From assembly GCA_034437455.1 (NCBI GenBank), contig DAOTUB010000184.1, positions 1 through 7,878 on the forward strand: DNA of 7,878 bases. Direction: 5' to 3'. The notes beneath the pieces are model-generated. The model was not told the DNA's origin. It did not search any database and was given only the letters and a program-made list of their open reading frames with translations. This DNA is from DAOTUB01 sp034437455. GTDB lineage: Bacteria; Chloroflexota; Anaerolineae; B4-G1. Of this stretch, positions 1 to 5,521 are shown piece by piece (within the stretch, counting starts at the first letter, position 1; the number at the start of each line of letters is the position of its first letter). A program made the translations under genes and the position numbers.

Positions 1-66
1 TCCTGGGCTAACCGGATAGCTATCTGACGCATGGCGCACGGCAACCTGGCAATAGGCAGCACCGTT

Positions 67-92
67 CGGCCGAGCACGCGATAACTCGGCCG
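67..92. promoter_or_regulatory. 8-bp inverted repeat upstream of the cytochrome b gene
   Basis: CGGCCGAG (67-74) is followed after ten bases by its exact reverse complement CTCGGCCG (85-92). In RNA it would form an 8-bp G+C-rich stem. No T-run follows, so it is a poor terminator. It lies 66 bases before the first start codon and could be an operator, a leader hairpin or the remains of an upstream gene's terminator. I found no convincing -35/-10 pair between it and the gene. The function is unassigned. Confidence 0.4.
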
Positions 93-142
93 TATGTGGC
101 TGACTATTGCTCAGTCTGGATCTTTTCAAGAAACAACCTATC

Positions 143-147
143 GGAGG
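143..147 (+). promoter_or_regulatory. Ribosome binding site for the cytochrome b gene
   Basis: GGAGG lies 11 bases before the ATG at 159. It supports that start over the internal ATGs of the same frame. Confidence 0.7.
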
Positions 148-158
148 TCTAACTACCT

Positions 159-1031
159 ATGAATGCAGAAACTGCAGAGAGCGTTTTCTGGATCGTCCAC
201 CTCCCACTGATGCTCTTGTTCCTCGTTGGGATGTGGCTGGTCTTTGCTAACTGGCTAAGAGGAGATGTCGGCGGGCACGCCGCAGCTTCCCCGGGTCAAA
301 AGATCGGCGAGCTACTGCGCGTCACGCTAAAGACGATCTTTAGCGCCCGCTTGCTGCTGCTCATCAAGACGTTCGTCGTCGAGGCGTGGTTTAATCGCCG
401 CCTCTACCGCAACAGCTTTTGGCGCTGGCTCAGCCATTTTCTACTGCTCAGCGGCTTTATGCTGCTGATGATCCTATCGGGCATCTCGGCACTGGCCGAC
501 AAGGTGCTTATTCACCTTTTCCACCTGGAACACGTGCCGTGGATCGGGATGTGGGTGAACCCCGACCATCCGATCACGGCGATCCTGAACGAGTTCGGCT
601 CGGTGATGATGACCGCGGGATTTCTGTTCTTTGTCATCCGGCGCTACTTTTCCCGCGTTCCCCAGTTGCGCACCGGCCCGATGGACACGTGGATGGTCAT
701 CGGCCTGGGGCTGATTCTGCTCTCCGGCTGGATCACCCAGATCGCTCGCCACAACTCGAGCGACGTCGATCCGACGACGGCTTATTTCGCTTTCGTCAGT
801 TGGCCGCTGCTGGCCCCGCTTTTCAGAGGACTGCCCCTGGCGTGGGATTCTCTCGCTCACTGGATGTACCTGATCCACGGGCTGCTCACCTCGGTCGTCA
901 TCGCTACAATTCCCTTTTCCAAATTCATGCACGTCATCGCCGGAGCGTTGGTGGCGATGATCCGCCAAATAGAGGAAGAAGAGAACCCACACACCAGCCT
1001 GGAAAAGGAGGCGGCCCATGTCCCAGCTTGA
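159..1031 (+). CDS. NarI/HdrE/DsrM-type membrane cytochrome b subunit
   Basis: This 290-residue protein has about five hydrophobic segments, near residues 10-31, 88-113, 139-161, 177-195 and 236-268. Between the first two lies a basic, amphipathic stretch (about 50-85). This resembles the gamma-subunit fold of respiratory nitrate reductase, shared by HdrE and DsrM, which carries b hemes in the membrane and exchanges electrons with quinone or methanophenazine. Candidate heme ligands are His93, His234, His240 and His258. His240 and His258 are 18 residues apart, the same spacing as the NarI ligands 187 and 205. The tail is charged and cytoplasmic. The ATG has a GGAGG upstream. The gene overlaps the next one by 14 bases, so translation is probably coupled and the products probably form one complex. 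The family call is firm; heme number and quinone type are inferred. Confidence 0.85.
   Translation: MNAETAESVFWIVHLPLMLLFLVGMWLVFANWLRGDVGGHAAASPGQKIGELLRVTLKTIFSARLLLLIKTFVVEAWFNRRLYRNSFWRWLSHFLLLSGFMLLMILSGISALADKVLIHLFHLEHVPWIGMWVNPDHPITAILNEFGSVMMTAGFLFFVIRRYFSRVPQLRTGPMDTWMVIGLGLILLSGWITQIARHNSSDVDPTTAYFAFVSWPLLAPLFRGLPLAWDSLAHWMYLIHGLLTSVVIATIPFSKFMHVIAGALVAMIRQIEEEENPHTSLEKEAAHVPA
1005..1011 (+). promoter_or_regulatory. Ribosome binding site inside the preceding gene
   Basis: AAGGAGG lies inside the 3' end of the cytochrome b gene, six bases before the ATG at 1018. It fixes the start of the iron-sulfur gene and suggests translational coupling across the 14-base overlap. Confidence 0.75.
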
Positions 1032-2238
1032 TCTGAAACGCTTCACCTTCATGCAGTTGATGGAATTGGATGCCTGCACGCGCTGCGGCGAATGCATCGA
1101 GTGGTGCCCCACCTTTGCCGAAAAGTCGGAACTGGACGCCATCACCCCGCTGCACAAGATCGAGACTGTGCGCGAGTTCGTCAACCGCCAGTATGGGCTG
1201 CGGGCGCGCATCTTTGGTCCCCGCCCGCTCAGCGGAGAAGCCGTGCAGACCCATTCAGCCGGCACCTACGATTGCACGCTCTGCGGGCGGTGTGGGCTTG
1301 TCTGCCCGGTGCACATTGATACACGCTCGCTGTGGATCGCCATGCGCGAGGCCCTGGTAGACCAGGGGGTGTATCCCGCGTCTATGGATCACCTGCGCGA
1401 GACCATCACCACCCACTACAATCTCTCCGGCGACCCCAACGAGGACCGCCTGATCTGGAGCGAGAATCTACCCCAGGTGCCCGAGGGGGTGAGCGGCGGC
1501 AAAACGCAAGCGGAGGTGGTCTACTTTGTCGGTTGCGTCTCCTCCTTCTACCCACAGTCCTACTCGGTGCCGCAGAGCATGGTGGAGGTGCTGGATCGGG
1601 CAGGAGTGGACTTTATGGCCCTGGGCGGCGAGGAGTGGTGTTGCGGCTTCCCGCTGATCATCGCCGGGATGGGAGACGCAGCGGTCGAGTCGGTGCGGCA
1701 CAACGTGGAAGCGGTTCGCAAGACCGGCGCCAAGCGACTGGTCGCCACATGCCCCTCCTGCTACCATACCTGGAAGGACGAGTACCCGCACATCCTGGGC
1801 GAACCGCTCGGCTTTGAAGTGCTCCACTCGACGGAACTATTGGAAGAGATCATCGACGCGGGCAAGCTCAAGCTCGAACCGCTGGAAGAGACCATCACCT
1901 ACCACGACCCGTGCGACCTGGGCCGCACCAGCGGCGTCTACGAGGCGCCGCGCAACGTGATCCGCGCCATACCGGGCATCAACCTGGTGGAGATGGAACA
2001 CCACCACGAGTACTCCCTCTGCTGCGGCGGCGGGGGCGACGTGGAGATGGCCGACGCCGACCTGACGGCGGCCGTCGCCAAGCGGCGCATCGAGGAGGCG
2101 AAAGCGACGGAGGCGAAAACGCTCCTCTCTGCCTGCCAGCAGTGCAAACGCACGCTCGCCATCGCCGCTCGCCGCGACAAAGTGCGCGTGCGAGTGATGG
2201 ACGTCGCCGAACTGATCGCCCGCCAGTTGGCAGACTGA
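1018..2238 (+). CDS. HdrD/DsrK-like Fe-S protein with two CCG domains
   Basis: This is a 406-residue soluble protein. Two classical [4Fe-4S] motifs come first: Cys20/23/26/30 and Cys86/89/92/96, each closed by Cys-Pro. Two cysteine-rich CCG domains follow. The first uses Cys173, Cys208-Cys209, Cys245 and Cys248. The second uses Cys299, Cys335-Cys336, Cys373 and Cys376. Both fit the CX31-39CCX35-36CXXC signature that, in HdrB/HdrD, holds non-cubane [4Fe-4S] clusters for disulfide chemistry. Two complete copies make it HdrD-like; DsrK is known with a single copy. Related architectures include GlpC and the Fe-S subunits of glycolate and lactate oxidases. The gene overlaps the cytochrome b gene, which gives an HdrE-HdrD-like order. 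The protein probably sits on the cytoplasmic face and passes electrons between a soluble donor and the membrane subunit. The substrate is not visible here; a flavin dehydrogenase further downstream is a candidate donor. Confidence 0.92.
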   Translation: MSQLDLKRFTFMQLMELDACTRCGECIEWCPTFAEKSELDAITPLHKIETVREFVNRQYGLRARIFGPRPLSGEAVQTHSAGTYDCTLCGRCGLVCPVHIDTRSLWIAMREALVDQGVYPASMDHLRETITTHYNLSGDPNEDRLIWSENLPQVPEGVSGGKTQAEVVYFVGCVSSFYPQSYSVPQSMVEVLDRAGVDFMALGGEEWCCGFPLIIAGMGDAAVESVRHNVEAVRKTGAKRLVATCPSCYHTWKDEYPHILGEPLGFEVLHSTELLEEIIDAGKLKLEPLEETITYHDPCDLGRTSGVYEAPRNVIRAIPGINLVEMEHHHEYSLCCGGGGDVEMADADLTAAVAKRRIEEAKATEAKTLLSACQQCKRTLAIAARRDKVRVRVMDVAELIARQLAD

Positions 2239-2266
2239 ACCCCGTCGGTTTTCACGTTCGACCATC

Positions 2267-2295
2267 ATCCGGCCTCCACCACGTGGGGGCCGGAT
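2267..2295 (+). terminator. Strong hairpin, probable terminator of the cytochrome b/Fe-S unit
   Basis: A 13-bp stem, perfect except for one G-T pair, with a three-base CAC loop begins 28 bases after the stop codon. The outer arms are ATCCGGCC and GGCCGGAT and the inner arms TCCAC and GTGGG. It is followed by TTGGTTT, a broken T-tract. The placement and stability fit a factor-independent terminator, with some doubt because the U-run is weak. Confidence 0.7.
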
Positions 2296-2319
2296 TTGGT
2301 TTAGCAAAGACCCGAAACC

Positions 2320-2348
2320 TTGAATTTATAGCCCAGTTCCGTTATAAT
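2320..2348 (+). promoter_or_regulatory. Sigma70-type promoter for the two-component operon
   Basis: TTGAAT (2320-2325) and a perfect TATAAT (2343-2348) are separated by 17 bases, the optimal spacing for the housekeeping sigma factor. It lies between a terminator-like hairpin and the kinase gene in an A+T-richer stretch. Transcription would start near 2355 and give a leader of about 180 bases containing the palindrome at 2389-2449. Confidence 0.65.
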
Positions 2349-2388
2349 ATATCAAGCCACTGAACAACATCTAAGCACCTGTAAAAGA

Positions 2389-2449
2389 ATAACTTGTTCG
2401 TAGTACGGGCTTCAGCCCGCTGAAGCGGGTACTACAAACGGGAAGTTAT
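2389..2449. repeat. GTAG...CTAC palindromic element (REP-like) in the kinase leader
   Basis: The core runs from GTAG at 2400 to CTAC ending at 2435. GTAGTAC (2400-2406) pairs with GTACTAC (2429-2435), and GCTTCAG (2409-2415) pairs with CTGAAGC (2420-2426), separated by a small GG/GG internal mismatch. Further out, ATAACTT (2389-2395) pairs with AAGTTAT (2443-2449). Two smaller hairpins compete with this fold: CGGGC-TTCA-GCCCG (2406-2419) and CCCGC-TGAA-GCGGG (2416-2429). A GTAG tetranucleotide at the foot of a hairpin is the hallmark of REP elements mobilised by RAYT transposases. No RAYT gene is in the window. Copy number in the genome cannot be judged here. Confidence 0.6.
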
Positions 2450-2520
2450 ACTTTTGCGAATCCGAAAGACGCCAGCTTCTCGATCACGGACGCTCACCCT
2501 GCCGCATTAGTGATGTACCT

Positions 2521-2528
2521 GAGGGGAG
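2521..2528 (+). promoter_or_regulatory. Ribosome binding site that decides the TTG start
   Basis: GAGGGGAG lies seven bases before the TTG at 2536. The nearby ATG at 2543 is out of frame, so TTG is the best start for the kinase. Confidence 0.7.
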
Positions 2529-2535
2529 AACAACA

Positions 2536-4554
2536 TTGAGCGATGAACTGCAACGGTTCATTGATAGCCTGGCCGCTCAAGTGCTCGTCATCGGGCCAGA
2601 TTTCCGCGTCGTGCGGGCCAACAGGGCGCTGCTGCAAGACCGGGGCTATTCCGGCGACGAGGTTGTGGGGCGCTATTGTTACGAAATAGGCCACGGTCGC
2701 TCGCAGCCTTGCGCTCAACCCCATGGCGACTGCCCCGCGCTCGATATTTGGAATGGAGAGACCGTGAGCCGCAGCACACACGTCCGCTCCGCCGCGGATG
2801 GATCAGCCCGCTACATTGAGATCGTCGCCTCTCTGCTCGAGGGCGAAGAAGGGCGCGTTCAGCAGGTGCTTGAGGTGATGCGCGACGTAACCCCCCAAAG
2901 GCAGGTCGGAGCCAGGCTCTTGCAGCGCAATCGGGAGTTGGCGGCCCTGCTGAGCATGGCCAGGGCCTTGACTCGCTCGCTCGAACTGGAGACCGTGTTG
3001 GCCGAAGCCTTGCGCCAGGCAGCCATCGTGGTCGACTCTGACGCCGGCGCCATCTACCTGTATGACGAGGGGCATGACGATCTCGTTTTGGCGGCCCACA
3101 AGGGATTGCCGGAAGCATTCGCCCAATCCCTGGCCCACCACGCCTGGAGCGAACAAATCACCGGCCAATCTCGCCAGGCGGATGGCTCGGTGATCTTTAA
3201 CCACGTCCCACTCTCATTGGTCGAGCGGTATACCCTGGCGGAAGAAGTCCCCTTGAGTGAAATGGCCAGCCGGCCCCTGCGGGTCGCCGGGCGACTGGTC
3301 GGCGTCCTCACTCTACTCACTCGCGGGAGCTGCGCCTTTCCCCCAACCAAGATCGCCTCGCTGACCGCCCTCTCTCGCGGGCTGGCCGTCGCCATCGAGA
3401 ACGCGCGGCTCTTTGAAAGCGTCTCGCGGGCCGAACGGGAGTGGGAACAGACCTTTAGCGCGATCCGCGACGCCATTGCCATCACCAACGCCGACTACAA
3501 GATCGCACGGGTCAACCAGGCGTTCCTCGATCTGTTTGGACGGTCCGAGAAGCAGGTCATCGGCCAGCAGTGCTGCCAGATCCTCTATGGCGCTCCCGGT
3601 CCTACCCCCCGGTTCCGCTGCCACCAGATGATCAAGACGGGACAGACCGGCCCGGTCGAGGCAGACAATCTCACCATCCCCGGCGTCTACCACATCTCAC
3701 TGTTTCCATTGTACGACGAGCACGGCGAGTTCTTGGGGCTGATTCACAGCCTGCGCGACGTGAGCGAGGAGCGCGCCATGCGCGAGCTCATGACCCGCAA
3801 CGAGCGGTTGGTCGCGATGGGACGGCTGGCCGCCTCGGTGGCCCACGAGATCAACAACCCCCTGTTCAGCATCCGCAACTGCCTGACGCTGCTGGACGAC
3901 GTGATCGCCGACGACGAACCCTCCAGATCCTTCCTCCACCTGGCCAAGAGTGAACTCGACCGCCTGGCGCAGACCGTGCGCAATCTGCTCGACTTTGTCC
4001 GCCCCAACGAGGAACCTCGGGCGCTCGTCGATCTGAACCAGGTACTGGAAAAAGCGCTCTTTATGACCAGCAAGCAAATGGAATACGCCCACGTGACCAT
4101 CGTCAGAGATCTTGCGCTCGATCTACCGCCCCTGCTGGCATCGGCTGACCAACTGACCCAGGTGGCGCTCAACCTGATGCTCAACGCCATCGAAGCCATG
4201 CCCGACGGCGGCCAATTACGGGTCGCCACTCGTCCAGGCCCCGCGTGGGACAACGTGGAGGTCGCCCCGGAACGCGTCGTGGGTACGGTCCAGACGATCG
4301 TTGCCGACACCGGCTGCGGCATCGCGGAGGATCATCTAAAGGCCATCTTTGAGCCTTTTTTCAGCACCAAGAACCAGGTCAAGGGAGTGGGCCTGGGGCT
4401 GCCGATCAGCTACGGTATCGTTCAGCGCCACCACGGCACGATCGACGCACAGAGCGAGGTAGGTGTGGGCAGCACCTTTACCATCACGCTGCCCCTATTC
4501 AAGGAAGAGGAGTGGGAATCGTGGGAGAAGACAAAGGCTGTATCCTCATCGTAG
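2536..4554 (+). CDS. Soluble PAS-GAF-PAS sensor histidine kinase
   Basis: This 672-residue cytoplasmic kinase has no membrane segment. The order is PAS (about 1-118), a short helical linker, GAF (about 140-293), PAS (about 303-410), HisKA (about 423-488) and HATPase (about 535-655). The phosphoacceptor is His437, in an AHEINNPL motif typical of NtrB/ZraS-like kinases. The ATP site shows the N box (Asn546, Asn550), the G1 motif DTGCG (591-595), the F box FEPFF (605-609) and the G2 motif GVGLGL (617-622). The first PAS carries Cys48, His53, Cys59, His63 and Cys66, a possible metal or redox centre. The second PAS keeps only part of this pattern (Cys346, Cys347, Cys362). Translation starts at TTG. 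The 3' end overlaps the response regulator by 43 bases, so the two are a cognate pair. The signal is unknown; the cytoplasmic location and cysteines suggest an internal redox or small-molecule cue. Confidence 0.93.
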   Translation: MSDELQRFIDSLAAQVLVIGPDFRVVRANRALLQDRGYSGDEVVGRYCYEIGHGRSQPCAQPHGDCPALDIWNGETVSRSTHVRSAADGSARYIEIVASLLEGEEGRVQQVLEVMRDVTPQRQVGARLLQRNRELAALLSMARALTRSLELETVLAEALRQAAIVVDSDAGAIYLYDEGHDDLVLAAHKGLPEAFAQSLAHHAWSEQITGQSRQADGSVIFNHVPLSLVERYTLAEEVPLSEMASRPLRVAGRLVGVLTLLTRGSCAFPPTKIASLTALSRGLAVAIENARLFESVSRAEREWEQTFSAIRDAIAITNADYKIARVNQAFLDLFGRSEKQVIGQQCCQILYGAPGPTPRFRCHQMIKTGQTGPVEADNLTIPGVYHISLFPLYDEHGEFLGLIHSLRDVSEERAMRELMTRNERLVAMGRLAASVAHEINNPLFSIRNCLTLLDDVIADDEPSRSFLHLAKSELDRLAQTVRNLLDFVRPNEEPRALVDLNQVLEKALFMTSKQMEYAHVTIVRDLALDLPPLLASADQLTQVALNLMLNAIEAMPDGGQLRVATRPGPAWDNVEVAPERVVGTVQTIVADTGCGIAEDHLKAIFEPFFSTKNQVKGVGLGLPISYGIVQRHHGTIDAQSEVGVGSTFTITLPLFKEEEWESWEKTKAVSSS

Positions 4555-5318
4555 ACGACGAACTGGCGATCCGTTTGACGGTACGCGAGATTCTACGCCG
4601 TGCTGGCCACCACGTCAGCGCCGTCGCCAGCGGCGAGGAGGCGCTCGAACTGATCCAGTCACAGCCCTTCGACCTGGCGCTGATCGACCTGGTGATGCCT
4701 GGCATGGGCGGGATCGAATTGATGCGCCGCCTGCAAGAGGTCGCTCCCGACACGATGCTGATCGTGATGACAGCTCGCGGCTCGATGGAGACGGCCGTCG
4801 AGGCGCTCCGGCTGGGCGCCCACGACTATCTCACCAAACCCTGCGACGACAAATTGCTCAAGCAATGCATCGAAACCGGGCTGACCAAGCGACGGGAGAA
4901 GTTGCAGCGTCGCCAACTGGTCGGCGCTCTGAGCGCCGCCGCGCTAGAACTGGCTGGAGAGTCAGCGACTCCGACACCTGAGCCAGCCGCAGCAGAGAGC
5001 GAGCGCATCCATCTGGGCGACCTGGCGGTGGACGTCGCCGGGCACACGGCAACCCTGGCGGGGCACGTCCTCGATCTCACTCCGACAGAATTCGATCTGC
5101 TCGTCGCTCTGGCTCGCGCCGCCGGTCGCGCCCTCTCGCACCGCGAACTGGTGCAGGCCATCCGAGGCTACGAGGCCGAGGATTGGGAGGCCAGGGAGAT
5201 CACTCGCTACCACGTCCACGGGCTGCGCAGCAAGCTGGGCGACGCCGACTATGTCCAGACCGTGCGCGGCGTGGGGTACCGGTTGGTCCCGCCCCAAGAC
5301 GCCGCCCCATCCACCTGA
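4512..5318 (+). CDS. OmpR/PhoB-type response regulator
   Basis: Residues 8-125 form a receiver: acidic pair Asp15-Asp16, phosphoacceptor Asp59 in LIDLVMPGMGG, Thr87 in MTARG and Lys109 in TKP. A charged linker with a Pro/Ala-rich part (about 126-165) leads to a winged-helix DNA-binding domain (about 166-260), recognised by LTPTEFDLL and by VQTVRGVGYRLVP at the end. The protein is therefore a transcription factor activated by phosphorylation, most likely by the kinase whose 3' end it overlaps. The receiver reads like NtrC-family receivers while the output is the OmpR type, so partner specificity is not standard. The start is GTG. GTG at 4512 sits directly against the AGGAAGAGGAG run; GTG at 4521 (residue 4) has a more usual spacing from GAGGAG and may be the real one. 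The target genes are not shown; the inverted repeat at 5465-5509 is a candidate site. Confidence 0.93.
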   Translation: MGIVGEDKGCILIVDDELAIRLTVREILRRAGHHVSAVASGEEALELIQSQPFDLALIDLVMPGMGGIELMRRLQEVAPDTMLIVMTARGSMETAVEALRLGAHDYLTKPCDDKLLKQCIETGLTKRREKLQRRQLVGALSAAALELAGESATPTPEPAAAESERIHLGDLAVDVAGHTATLAGHVLDLTPTEFDLLVALARAAGRALSHRELVQAIRGYEAEDWEAREITRYHVHGLRSKLGDADYVQTVRGVGYRLVPPQDAAPST

Positions 5319-5347
5319 CCGCCGCGACGACGTTCCCCCAACAAGAT

Positions 5348-5397
5348 GTAGGGCGGTTTTGCTAACCGCCGCTGGTCGGATAACAAATCCGACCTAC
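5348..5397. repeat. GTAG...CTAC double-hairpin element (REP/BIME-like)
   Basis: GTAG (5348-5351) opens and CTAC (5394-5397) closes a 50-base element with two perfect hairpins. GGCGGTT (5352-5358) pairs with AACCGCC (5364-5370) around TTGCT, and GGTCGGAT (5374-5381) pairs with ATCCGACC (5387-5394) around AACAA. It begins 30 bases after the response-regulator stop and could also slow or end transcription. The layout is that of two REP units in inverted orientation, as in a BIME. It differs in sequence from the element at 2389-2449 but shares its GTAG/CTAC ends. Confidence 0.65.
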
Positions 5398-5451
5398 TTT
5401 CGTCGTCACATTCCTCACAGATCCCAAGATAATCCCAATGAAACCCTACCG

Positions 5452-5480
5452 TTGTCACTCGATTTTTGTGCTATCATATC
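5452..5480 (+). promoter_or_regulatory. Possible promoter for the H-like/FAD gene
   Basis: TTGTCA (5452-5457) is followed 17 bases later by the weak -10 candidate CATATC (5475-5480). TATCAT at 5472 is a better hexamer but only 14 bases away. A poor -10 would fit an activated promoter, and the region overlaps the inverted repeat at 5465-5509. This is suggestive only. Confidence 0.35.
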
Positions 5481-5509
5481 AATAGAGACGCGAAGGGTGA
5501 TAGCACAAA
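5465..5509. promoter_or_regulatory. Perfect 12-bp inverted repeat, candidate operator or leader stem
   Basis: TTTGTGCTATCA (5465-5476) and TGATAGCACAAA (5498-5509) are exact reverse complements separated by 21 bases. The arm centres are 33 bases apart, about three helical turns, so two protein dimers or a dimer of dimers could bind one DNA face. The right arm ends one base before the GGAGGG ribosome binding site. If the RNA contains both arms, a 12-bp stem could also restrict ribosome access. The two-component regulator encoded just upstream is one possible ligand, but OmpR-type regulators more often use direct repeats. Confidence 0.6.
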
Positions 5510-5510
5510 C

Positions 5511-5516
5511 GGAGGG
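5511..5516 (+). promoter_or_regulatory. Ribosome binding site of the H-like/FAD gene
   Basis: GGAGGG ends five bases before the ATG at 5522 and lies against the right arm of the inverted repeat. It supports this start; no in-frame start codon lies close upstream. Confidence 0.75.
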
Positions 5517-5521
5517 TCGAC

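Noticed and set aside
15..24. GATAGCTATC palindrome near the window start as a partner of the 5465-5509 operator
   Set aside because: It shares only the GATAGC/GCTATC core with the 12-bp arms, which is too short to distinguish from chance.
419..1036. 205-codon + strand frame inside the cytochrome b gene
   Set aside because: It is Arg/Pro-rich, lacks a ribosome binding site and overlaps a gene with clear membrane segments and heme-ligand spacing.
474..1265. 263-codon open frame on the - strand
   Set aside because: It lies opposite two genes with clear family motifs, has low-complexity composition and no ribosome binding site or recognisable domain. It is a by-product of high G+C.
2389..5397. 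CRISPR array or tRNA-like structure formed by the palindromes
   Set aside because: There are only two elements, different in sequence and 2.9 kb apart, with no regular spacers and no tRNA loop consensus.
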